64,000 nt of DNA, from NCBI RefSeq assembly GCF_030068615.1, contig NZ_JASJOC010000006.1, positions 1 through 64,000 on the forward strand, in the 5' to 3' direction. The notes beneath the pieces were generated by a model. The model saw only the letters and a list, made by a program, of their open reading frames with translations. It was not told the origin of the DNA and searched no databases. This document shows positions 17,634-24,988 of this stretch, piece after piece. This DNA comes from Halostagnicola sp. A-GB9-2. Its GTDB lineage: Archaea; Halobacteriota; Halobacteria; Halobacteriales; Natrialbaceae. How positions within the stretch are numbered: position 1 is the first letter of the stretch; every line of letters starts with the position of its first letter. The position numbers and the translations under genes were made by a program.

Positions 17634-19016
17634 ATGACACAACATGGGATAATCAACACCAAGGTCGGGGTGGTCGGCGCCACGGTACTAATTATTGGAA
17701 ACGTGATCGGTGTGAGCGCGTTCGTCCTTCCCGGACCCCTCGCAGGCGACGTTGGTCCGGGCGTTATCTTTGCACTGTTGCTCGCGCTGATTCCGCTCGT
17801 CTTTGGGATCATCATGTCGCTACAGTTGGGTGGGGCGATTCCGGTCGCGGGCGGTAGTTACGTCTACGCCTCCCGCCTCGTCGGGCCGTTCTGGGGGTTC
17901 TTACTCCCGTGGATTACGATCCCCGGCGTTTGGGCCGGAATGTTGTTCATCGCACTCGGGTTCGCGGAGTACGTCGGGTTCGTCTCCGAAACGATCTCGT
18001 TCGTTCCGGCGATCCCCGAACTCACCTTGATTTACGGCTTGCTCATCCCGTTCATTATCTTGAACGTACTCGGCATTCGAATGGTGGCGATCATCCAGTT
18101 CCTGATGGTGTCGCTGATCGTCGTCGGAATGGCCGCGTTCATCGTTCCCGGGGCGTTCGCCGTCGAAACGTCGAACTACACGCCCCTGTTCCCCAAAGGA
18201 ACCGCGCCCGTTATCGTCGCGATCGTTTCACTGTACTTCCCGTTGCGCGGCTTCCGCCTCGTCGTCGAACTCGGTGAAGAGATGAAAGATCCCGCTCGAA
18301 ACATCCCGCGCGTACTGGGTCTCTCCGCCGCCATTTCGTTGACGCTGTTGATCGGCCTCGTCATCGTCCTCGTCGGCACGACGAACTGGGAGACACTCGG
18401 CGGAATGGACGCCGCAGTCGCACAGGTGTCGATGGACACTGCTCCGGCCTCGCTCACTGCGCTCGTCCTCGTCGCCGCGGCGATGGGAGCGCTCACCTCT
18501 ATCAATATGACCTACACCGCGTACTCTCGTCTCCTGATGCGAGCGGGCCGCGACAATATTATTCCCTCGGCGATCGCTCGAATCCACGAGCAGTACGATT
18601 CACCGTACGTCGCGGTGATTCTGCTCGGAGTCCCACCGCTTCTCGTCGCCCCGTTCTCTCCCGGTACCGTGACGCTCTCGGTCGCACTCTCCATGACGAT
18701 CCTCTTTGGGCTCGCCGTGGCCGGCATCGCGCTCTGGAATCTCCCGAAAGTATACCCCAAGCGGTACGAACACTCGTTGTACAAACTCCCGCCGTGGCTG
18801 TTGAAGGTCACCGCGGTCGGCGCAGTCGGATCTGCGGCGTTCCTGTGGGTGCTCGTGGCAACACAGCTACCGCTGATGGTCGGCGTCTTAGTCGGATGGA
18901 TGGCGCTCGGGTACGTCTTCTACCGAACTCGAGTCTACTGGTTCAACCGACGAGGAATCGATCTCAAGAGTCGAATGGGTCAGCTTCACGAGAGCGAACA
19001 GGCCGACGCCGACTGA
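17634..19016 (+). CDS. APC superfamily amino acid permease
   Basis: About 460 residues with 12 predicted membrane segments. The first contains the unwound-helix signature GNVIGVSAFVLPGP near residues 20-33, as in amino acid/polyamine/organocation transporters. GGSYVYASRLVGPFWGF and the sixth segment FPLRGFRLVVELGEEMKDP also match the family. It should import an amino acid or organic cation; the specificity is not readable. The ATG at 17634 (MTQHGIINTKVG) is used, although the frame opens 23 codons earlier in AT-rich sequence. Confidence 0.87.
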   Translation: MTQHGIINTKVGVVGATVLIIGNVIGVSAFVLPGPLAGDVGPGVIFALLLALIPLVFGIIMSLQLGGAIPVAGGSYVYASRLVGPFWGFLLPWITIPGVWAGMLFIALGFAEYVGFVSETISFVPAIPELTLIYGLLIPFIILNVLGIRMVAIIQFLMVSLIVVGMAAFIVPGAFAVETSNYTPLFPKGTAPVIVAIVSLYFPLRGFRLVVELGEEMKDPARNIPRVLGLSAAISLTLLIGLVIVLVGTTNWETLGGMDAAVAQVSMDTAPASLTALVLVAAAMGALTSINMTYTAYSRLLMRAGRDNIIPSAIARIHEQYDSPYVAVILLGVPPLLVAPFSPGTVTLSVALSMTILFGLAVAGIALWNLPKVYPKRYEHSLYKLPPWLLKVTAVGAVGSAAFLWVLVATQLPLMVGVLVGWMALGYVFYRTRVYWFNRRGIDLKSRMGQLHESEQADAD

Positions 19017-19022
19017 TCAGGC

Positions 19023-19061
19023 GCGCTCTCGGCGACCAGGGGTGCTCTCGGCGACCAAGGG
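19023..19061. repeat. Short imperfect tandem repeat after the APC gene
   Basis: GCGCTCTCGGCGACCAGGG is followed directly by GTGCTCTCGGCGACCAAGGG, with weaker related stretches (GCGCTCGGTG, GCGTTCTCGA, CGTTCTCGATGACCAGG) up to about 19110. It lies in the convergent gap between the transporter and mptE. It looks like a local slippage duplication near the 3' ends. Confidence 0.6.
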
Positions 19062-19126
19062 CGCTCGGTGAAGGTGCGTTCTCGATAAGTAGTACGTTCT
19101 CGATGACCAGGAGAATTGTGCTGGAA

Positions 19127-19834
19127 TCAAGAACGGTTCTCGAGCGGAAGCGCGGTCGTCTCGATCAGATCTCGGTGTCCATCAAGAACGGCGAACCGTT
19201 CTTCGCGGCGCGTCTCGAGCCAGTACAGCAGTCGTTTCGCCCACTCGAGTTTTTTCGCTTTCATCGAATTGACGGACGGATCGTCGAAATCCCAGCCGAC
19301 GAAAACAAGGGTCGAAGCGCCGAGTGCATCCGCGAGGAACGCCGCTCGGTCGCCGTCGGTAAATCCGCCGAAGTTGCGGACGGGACCGGACGGTGGCGCC
19401 TGTGTCGTCGGAAGAACGAACTCCGACGTACACGCCGGAACGATCTCGCGCACCGCGGAGATGTTATCGCCGTGGCCGTGAACGGCGACGGGCGTCCCGC
19501 GCTCGGTCAACCGAACGACGGTCTCCGGGTTTTTGTCGAGGTCGGTCACCATACAGTCGACCGTGATGCCGCGATCCTCGAGCGCATCGACCGCCGTCGA
19601 GGCACCGAACACGACATCGCAGTCGCGAGCGCGTTCGATTGAGTCCGGCGTCTCGAGAGAGGGTCCCGCGCCCGCTATCGCGACGGTTCGGTCCCGGGTA
19701 CCGCGGAGATGCTCGAGGTCGAACGGCTCCGCTATTTCCGCGAGAATGTCGCGTGCGCGCTCGTCGGCCGACCGATCGAAGTCGAAATCCTGCAAGATAG
19801 CTTCGTAGACGGGTTCGAATTCGTTGTATTCCAT
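19127..19834 (-). CDS. mptE: 6-hydroxymethylpterin diphosphokinase MptE-like
   Basis: About 235 residues of the DUF115/MptE family. Diagnostic stretches are VAIAGAGPSLE near residue 51, DCMVTDLDKNPE near residue 90 and AVHGHGDN near residue 112. Characterised archaeal MptE transfers diphosphate to 6-hydroxymethyl-7,8-dihydropterin, the step just before the pterin is condensed with p-aminobenzoate. The folP-like gene lies upstream on the same strand, and the two steps are consecutive. The ATG at 19834 (MEYNEFEPVYE) is the family start; the open frame to 20020 is the untranslated leader. Confidence 0.88.
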   Translation of the reverse strand: MEYNEFEPVYEAILQDFDFDRSADERARDILAEIAEPFDLEHLRGTRDRTVAIAGAGPSLETPDSIERARDCDVVFGASTAVDALEDRGITVDCMVTDLDKNPETVVRLTERGTPVAVHGHGDNISAVREIVPACTSEFVLPTTQAPPSGPVRNFGGFTDGDRAAFLADALGASTLVFVGWDFDDPSVNSMKAKKLEWAKRLLYWLETRREERFAVLDGHRDLIETTALPLENRS

Positions 19835-20391
19835 GCGTTGGGGTCTCGGGGTAGCTCGCGATGAGACTAGTTCCATAACTGTAAAGCGGTGCGGTTCCGC
19901 TCGGCTTGCGGAGTTTCTCCCAGTTATGGAATGTATACTTCCAATTAAGATGTGTATAGATGTCTCTTTCGGATGTAGTACCACAATAATTCCGTGTTGT
20001 GGGCCGGGGGTCGCCTCCAAAGTACCCCTACCCGGGAGGCCGCCCGGCGTCCATTCCCCTCTTTCGAAGCCTTCGGTATAAGCTTTCTCTTACTGCAAGA
20101 CATCGGTAATACCCATCCTATAATCAACAATAGTCTTGTTTTCACTGTATAGAACGGTTGAAAGCCGAGAAAAAGGATCCATCATCGCTCAACGAAGAAT
20201 CGTTCTGCTTCATCGAGAGGCCCCTTTGTATATCGGCACCGCCGAGGGCATCACTGTCTGCTGGAATTCGTTTCTCTGAGCTGTACTCAATTGTGTTCTG
20301 CGGTACTCAGTCTCACTGAGCTATACTCAATTGGTTCTACTGTGACCGACGGAGAATCGTTGTGATCGATCGGGTCGCCCCTCGAGTCGGC
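19835..20391 (-). promoter_or_regulatory. mptE leader and promoter region with mini-ORF and hairpin
   Basis: No ordinary gene is seen in these 557 bases. On the minus strand a haloarchaeal-looking promoter, GAAAGCTTATACC (TATA at about 20075-20082), is followed about 25 bases on by an ATG at 20054 that opens a 9-codon ORF ending at 20028. This mini-ORF overlaps a GC-rich inverted repeat (about 20003-20048) that can fold into a hairpin. From the predicted start to the mptE ATG is about 220 bases, unusually long for haloarchaea, whose mRNAs are mostly leaderless. Attenuation-like control is possible but unproven. Confidence 0.4.
20274..20338. repeat. Imperfect direct repeat with CTGAGC-TACTCAATT unit
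   Basis: CTGAGCTGTACTCAATTG at 20277-20294 and CTGAGCTATACTCAATTG at 20317-20334 differ by one base. A partial copy (GGTACTCAGTCTCA) lies between them. They are in the gap between mptE and folP. The unit contains TGAG...CTCA dyad elements, so it could bind a regulator, or be a small duplication. Confidence 0.55.
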
Positions 20392-21282
20392 TTACTCCGA
20401 TCCGTCGAGAAGCGGCTGATCGCGCTCGGCAAACGTCGACCCGATGCGCGCGGCGTCGCGCGTTTCGGCGACATCGTGGGTTCGAACGATGTGGGCTCCG
20501 CGTTCGATCGCCATCGACGTCGCCGCGAGGCTTACCGGAAGCCGCTCGTCCGTCTCGCGGCCCGCGATCTCTCCGAGGAAGTTTTTTCGGTTGATCGAGA
20601 CCAGCATCGGTTTTCCGAGCGAGCGGAACTCCGAAAGCCTGCGAAACGTCTCGCGATCGTGCTCGGTGGTCTTGGCCTCGCTCCACCCGCCGAAAGCCGG
20701 ATCGACGATAGTCTTGTCCGTGAATCCGTTCTGCTTCAACGATTCGTGCACCATATCGACGTAATCCGCCTTCTCGGCCCACGCTGGAGATTTGCGATCC
20801 GCCCAATCGGTTTCTTCGACCGCACCGGGACGCTCGAGATCCGGTGGACTCGCCATTTTGACGACCGCGGCGTCTTGCTCTCGACAAACGGTGGGCATCT
20901 TGGGATCGGCGAATCCGCAGATATCGTTGACCATATCGAACCCCTGAGAAAGCGCCTCGTCCGCGACAGCGGCATACCGAGTCTCGATCGAAAACACCGC
21001 ATCGCCGGCGGTCTGATCGATCGTTTCGAGTGCGACGTGGAGACGGTCGAGTTCTTCTTCAGCCGTCAGGACGTCGAACCGTTTGTTCGCGGACTCGAGG
21101 CCGATATCGACGATATCCGCCCCCTCGCCGATGAGTTCCTCGTCAACGTACGCCGCCGCATCGGCGGGGTCATCGTATACGCTCGGATCGTAGGGCGATT
21201 CTTCGCTCACGTTTAAAACGCCCATTACCCGCGCTGGATGCTCGTCACCGATACCCAGTCCAGCAGCGTCGACGCTGTTCAT
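20392..21282 (-). CDS. folP: Dihydropteroate synthase
   Basis: About 296 residues. The DHPS fold shows VMGVLNVSEESPYD near residue 20, ADIVDIGLESANKR (pterin/metal region) near residue 55, FDMVNDICGFADP near residue 115, TIVDPAFGGW near residue 190 and the C-terminal HIVRTHDVAETRDA. It joins the pterin diphosphate made by MptE with p-aminobenzoate or a related acceptor. The usual bacterial FSDGG after the first motif is changed to PYDPS, as in archaeal relatives. Start chosen at the ATG at 21282; an ATG eight codons upstream is the alternative. Confidence 0.9.
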   Translation of the reverse strand: MNSVDAAGLGIGDEHPARVMGVLNVSEESPYDPSVYDDPADAAAYVDEELIGEGADIVDIGLESANKRFDVLTAEEELDRLHVALETIDQTAGDAVFSIETRYAAVADEALSQGFDMVNDICGFADPKMPTVCREQDAAVVKMASPPDLERPGAVEETDWADRKSPAWAEKADYVDMVHESLKQNGFTDKTIVDPAFGGWSEAKTTEHDRETFRRLSEFRSLGKPMLVSINRKNFLGEIAGRETDERLPVSLAATSMAIERGAHIVRTHDVAETRDAARIGSTFAERDQPLLDGSE

Positions 21283-21395
21283 ACGGACAGTGAGGAAGGG
21301 AGACAAAAAGGTATCGCGGTTGCGGTCAACTGACTCAGTTATCGTCGACTACTGTTTCGTACAGTGCTATTACCCGAGGAATTAGTTCCGGTCGA

Positions 21396-22658
21396 TTACT
21401 GGCCGAGTTTCGTCTGCTGATCTTCAGCGTCCGCACCTTCCTCGAGAAGCGCGAGTCGGGAATCTCGCAACAGCACCTTCTTGACGATCGACGGGTTCTC
21501 GAGGAGTCGGTGTTTGGCGTGGGCACCGCGGCCCCGCCCTCGACCCTTTCGCTCGGACTGAATCACGTTGAGGAAGTTCTGCTCCTGGAGGATTTCCTGG
21601 ACGCGACGTTCCGAGAGGATGTCGAAGTCGAGTCGTCTCGCAAGTTCCTTGTACTGATTGTAGATAATCTTCGTCGGAAACTCTTTTTGGGAACTGTTCT
21701 GGGTCAATAGGGTGAGCGCGTACAGAATTGCCTTGGCCTGCTGGGGAGATCCCTCGATCAACTCGTTGAACCGATCGGCTTCGGTCTTTTCTTTTGCCTC
21801 TCGAACATTTTCGGCAGTCACACGTGCGTCGTTTTGTTTCTTCGCGAGCCGGCCCGCGTTTCGGAGGATGTCGATCGCTTTCCGTGCGTCACCGTGTTCC
21901 TGCGCCGCGAGCGCGGAAGTCAGCGGAATCACGTCGTCCTCGAGAACGCTGTCATGGAACGCGTCCTGGCGCTTCTCGAGTATCTCGACGAGTTGGTTCG
22001 CGTCATACGGCGAGAAGACGAGTTCGTCCCGTGAGAGGCTCGATTTGACCCGTTCGGAGAGGTGATCCGGAAAGTCGATCTTGTTCGAGATACCGATGAT
22101 GCCGATCGCCGAATCCGAAATCCGTCGGTTCTCGCCGGCTCGAGAAAGTTTTCGGAGGATTTCGTCGTCCTCGAGCATATCGATCTCGTCGAGGATAACG
22201 ATCGTGACATCGGTACAGTGATCGATCGTTTGCCAGAGTCGCTTGTAGTAATCGCCCGTTCCGAGTCCGCGGTCGGGAACGGTGATGCCGCTGTTGTCCG
22301 GTTCGTTTACGATCTGTGCAATCGTTTTGACGACCGAGGCTTCGGTATTTTGCTCTCCACAGTCGATAAAGGCGTATTTGACGGTCACGTCGTCGCGTTC
22401 GGCTTCCGTGATCACTCGCTGAGTGACCGACCGAGAGATCAGCGATTTCCCGGTTCCCGTCTTCCCGAAGATGAACAGGTGATTCGGCTCGCTCCCAAAC
22501 ACTGCAGGGTTTAGTGCATCGGCAACCCGCTGCATCTGCTCGTCCCGCCCGACGATTCTGTCGGGTCCTGGAAGATGCGTAATCTCGAGCAAACGCTCGT
22601 CGGCGAAGATTGGATCATCGTACCGAAAGAGCGGGTCCCGGTCATCGTTGGAGGACAT
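21396..22658 (-). CDS. orc1: Orc1/Cdc6 replication initiator
   Basis: A 420-residue AAA+ initiator. Walker A is FGKTGTGKSLISR near residue 65, Walker B is VIVILDEIDML near residue 153 and sensor 1 is IIGISNKIDF near residue 187. The C-terminal winged-helix domain (KEFPTKIIYNQYKELARRL, SERRVQEILQEQNFL) binds origin DNA. The protein recognises origin elements and loads the MCM helicase. It is transcribed away from a long gene-free region that carries repeated elements, the classic arrangement for a haloarchaeal origin. Whether this is the main chromosomal Orc1 (oriC1 type) cannot be told here. Confidence 0.95.
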   Translation of the reverse strand: MSSNDDRDPLFRYDDPIFADERLLEITHLPGPDRIVGRDEQMQRVADALNPAVFGSEPNHLFIFGKTGTGKSLISRSVTQRVITEAERDDVTVKYAFIDCGEQNTEASVVKTIAQIVNEPDNSGITVPDRGLGTGDYYKRLWQTIDHCTDVTIVILDEIDMLEDDEILRKLSRAGENRRISDSAIGIIGISNKIDFPDHLSERVKSSLSRDELVFSPYDANQLVEILEKRQDAFHDSVLEDDVIPLTSALAAQEHGDARKAIDILRNAGRLAKKQNDARVTAENVREAKEKTEADRFNELIEGSPQQAKAILYALTLLTQNSSQKEFPTKIIYNQYKELARRLDFDILSERRVQEILQEQNFLNVIQSERKGRGRGRGAHAKHRLLENPSIVKKVLLRDSRLALLEEGADAEDQQTKLGQ

Positions 22659-22700
22659 TCCAGTACCGAAACGATACTAATTGGCCAATCATAAACCCAT

Positions 22701-22853
22701 AGGGTTACCTCGCGTGTGTAAATGTTATATGTACCCCTTTTCTGAGGTCTGAAACCCGGCAATTGCGGACTCTCGAGAAAAGAGCTGTTCTCGCGTTTCT
22801 ATCTGGGGTGTCTTGAGTCGGACCCCCACACCAGTGTCGCGAGTGTAAGAGGG
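22701..22853 (+). repeat. Two orc1-proximal ORB-like elements
   Basis: The cores TCGCGTGTGTAA (22710-22721) and TCGCGAGTGTAA (22837-22848) lie in the same orientation close to the orc1 start. The second has ACCCCCACACC in front. They share the core with the distal elements but lack the extended G/C string downstream, so they may be weaker sites, perhaps for autoregulation of orc1. Confidence 0.65.
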
Positions 22854-23430
22854 CTGAAAAATGGGAGAGAAGTGTTGACCGTAGCCGACGGGAATCAGTA
22901 CGCACGCGAATCTATTCGAAGGTGGATCAACACGACGTACAATTGTAGTACGCAACAAATCAAGCACTAGTACGCCCTGATCTATTCACAGATCCGATGA
23001 GTTGAAGTAACGTGTTCGTTCGAGCCGGACTGCTCGGCTCGTTCTTTCCAGACTCGAGTTGAGAACGGTTCGTCCAACGAATCGATCGCAATCCATACGG
23101 TCGAGAAATCGAGATGAAATCGCACGCCGTGACAAGGATACTCTCGCTCACGGAATTGACTGCCTCGCGCGCGAAACCGATTTTTGACACGCATCATGGG
23201 GGTGCTCCCTGTTCGATTTCGCTGCCTGATTTTCGTCTTCGACCGGATTCGACGAGCGCTCTCGAGGATCTGTTGTGATGGCTGGATACGTCCGATAAGT
23301 GGTACCGAGTCAACGAGAAATCTGCACTCGCTCGCGGAACAATCAGGTCCGATCCGAACCTGAACTCGATCGCCACAGCAAGGGGGGACTTTGCGACGAA
23401 GGGATGGGATGCGTGATGCGATGGGACACA

Positions 23431-23598
23431 CACCCCCGTCGCGTTTGTAACGTCAAATGTGGGGGTGGGGTTGTTGAATATCGACGAATTCCGGACCTAC
23501 CATCATTTTCCAGGCAAGATTACACCCGCGACAAAGGTGTGTTCCCAAACAGAACCCCCACCCACATACACCGTTACAAACGCGAAGGAGGTGTCTCA
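23431..23598. repeat. Distal ORB cluster with two long inverted ORB elements
   Basis: The element at 23431-23470 and the reverse complement of 23553-23598 share TCGCGTTTGTAACG, followed in both by ATGTGGG and a G-rich string (GGGGGTGGGG and GTGGGGGTT). They face each other across about 80 bases. A third core, TCGCGGGTGTAA on the minus strand at 23520-23531, sits between them. This matches the layout of inverted origin recognition boxes with G-strings. Confidence 0.75.
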
Positions 23599-23690
23599 CC
23601 CCCAATCAATCCAATCCATTTTCTGAGATCGGTAGAAACCGCCGTATTCAGCGTAGAGACAGCCGAACGCCCTATCAAGAAATGATTACA

Positions 23691-23801
23691 CTAGATTACT
23701 ACCACTAGACTAGATCAGTTCTAGTTCCCTTCTTCTCTTACTCTACTTACTCTACAAGAACAACAACTAGAATTACCTAGAACTAGCTAGTATAGAACTA
23801 G
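23691..23801. other. CTAG-dense AT-rich zone, probable duplex unwinding element
   Basis: Nine CTAG tetranucleotides fall within 111 bases (at 23691, 23705, 23710, 23721, 23767, 23777, 23783, 23787 and 23798), including AACTAGCTAG. CTAG is usually rare in haloarchaeal chromosomes. The zone is also much AT-richer than its surroundings and is next to the ORB cluster, where a helix-opening element is expected. Confidence 0.7.
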
Positions 23802-24128
23802 TAACTGATGATTAGAAGGTGAGGTAGTTTAACACATCCCCACTCCAACCGGTCGGGCTAATCCGCTTCAAGCGGTCCGCTCCACTCCAACTCCATCAAC
23901 TCTATTGATTCTATCAACTCACTCCAACTCACTCCAACCAACTTCATTACTACAATCCCATCAGACCCATCCTGTTCTAAAACTCTTCTCACCACGACCG
24001 CTCCGTCATTACGACCGTCCCTCACCACGACCGTCCCTCACTTTCCCCCTCTTTCTCGAGGCGTCTCTCCATCCACCGGGACTTCCTTCGAACAGACTTC
24101 TTTTCCCTGCTCACGATTAGCGGAGTAC

Positions 24129-24959
24129 ATGGCCTCAAGTGATCCACCCGCCGTGGCAGTTGTGGACGCGACGACTCCCGGGAACGTAGGAACCATCGCT
24201 CGAGCGATGAAGAACTTCGGCTTCGAGGATCTATTGCTCGTTGACCCGCCGGAACTCGATCCGGATGGCGAAGCCTACGGGTTCGCTGGCCACGCTCGAG
24301 ACGATATCTTGCCTAACGCCACGGAACTTTCGTTCGACGAACTCGTCGACGAACACCACACGATCGGCTGTACGGCCGTTACGAACGAGGATGACCAGAG
24401 CCACGTTCGGTTTCCGTACACGACTCCCTCCGAACTGGCCGAGCGACTACCCGCGGTCGACGCTTCCACAGTACTGGTCTTTGGTCGAGAACGCGTCGGC
24501 CTCACGAACGAGGAACTGAGCCGGATGGACGAGATTTGTTCGATCCCTGCAAGCGCCGAATACCCCGTGCTCAATCTCGGCCAAGCCGCAACGATCACCC
24601 TCTACGAACTCAGGACCCTCACTCTCGAGGACGCAGACACTCAGCTTCCGGACAGAGAACGGGTTCGTGCGCCGGAACCGTTGCTCGAGCGCCTCTACGA
24701 CCAGTGGGGCGATCTCCTCGTGGAACTCAACCACCCCGAGGAAAAACGGGAGAAAACGATGCGAATGATCCGCCGCATCTACGGGAGAGCGGATCCAACC
24801 GAAGGAGAGATCAACACCTTCCTCGGCCTGTTACGACGCGCGACGGAACGGCCGGACCAGCAGGTGTCGGAACGGCCGGACCAGCGGGTGTCGGAACAGC
24901 CAAACCAACAGGCGTCGAAAAAGCCAAACCAGCCCCCTTCAGAATCCCGAGATACGTAG
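24129..24959 (+). CDS. TrmJ-like tRNA 2'-O-methyltransferase (SPOUT family)
   Basis: A 276-residue SpoU/TrmH-type enzyme with the trefoil-knot motifs. Motif 1 is PGNVGTIARAMKNFG near residue 17, motif 2 is VLVFGRERVGLTNEEL near residue 118 and motif 3 is AEYPVLNLGQAA near residue 142. The TrmJ subgroup methylates position 32 of tRNA, and I assign it to that subgroup by overall shape. The last about 36 residues are a low-complexity tail of four 8-residue repeats (ERPDQQVS-like) absent from the catalytic fold. It starts at the first ATG after the origin region and converges with gatE. Confidence 0.85.
   Translation: MASSDPPAVAVVDATTPGNVGTIARAMKNFGFEDLLLVDPPELDPDGEAYGFAGHARDDILPNATELSFDELVDEHHTIGCTAVTNEDDQSHVRFPYTTPSELAERLPAVDASTVLVFGRERVGLTNEELSRMDEICSIPASAEYPVLNLGQAATITLYELRTLTLEDADTQLPDRERVRAPEPLLERLYDQWGDLLVELNHPEEKREKTMRMIRRIYGRADPTEGEINTFLGLLRRATERPDQQVSERPDQRVSEQPNQQASKKPNQPPSESRDT
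24846..24938 (+). repeat. 24-base tandem repeat in the methyltransferase tail
   Basis: Four consecutive units of 24 bases (the last slightly short) begin GAACGGCCGGACCAGCAGGT and encode ERPDQQVS, ERPDQRVS, EQPNQQAS and KKPNQPPS. The first two units are almost identical and the later ones have drifted, so the array grew by duplication in frame. It adds a hydrophilic disordered tail to the enzyme. Confidence 0.85.
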
Positions 24960-24988
24960 TCGATAGCCGTCCCGAATAGGTCGACGAA

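Larger units (their letters stand above)
22659..24128. other. Replication origin (oriC) next to orc1/cdc6
   Basis: A 1.47 kb gap without a convincing gene directly upstream of orc1. It holds five copies of TCGCGNNTGTAA: three on the plus strand (22710-22721, 22837-22848, 23439-23450) and two on the minus strand (23520-23531, 23574-23585). Three of these have a C-rich flank of ACACC type. These are ORB-like. Beyond them lies an AT-rich, CTAG-dense zone (about 23690-23820), a likely unwinding element, and then a G-poor tract to the next gene. Orc1 adjacency, inverted elements and an AT-rich zone together are standard for haloarchaeal origins. Confidence 0.85.

Noticed and set aside
22982-23431. 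Open frame of 149 codons on the minus strand inside the origin region
   Set aside because: It has no recognisable domain, a basic Arg/Ser-rich composition unlike haloarchaeal proteins, and overlaps another open frame (22960-23190). It sits among ORB elements, so it is more likely non-coding.
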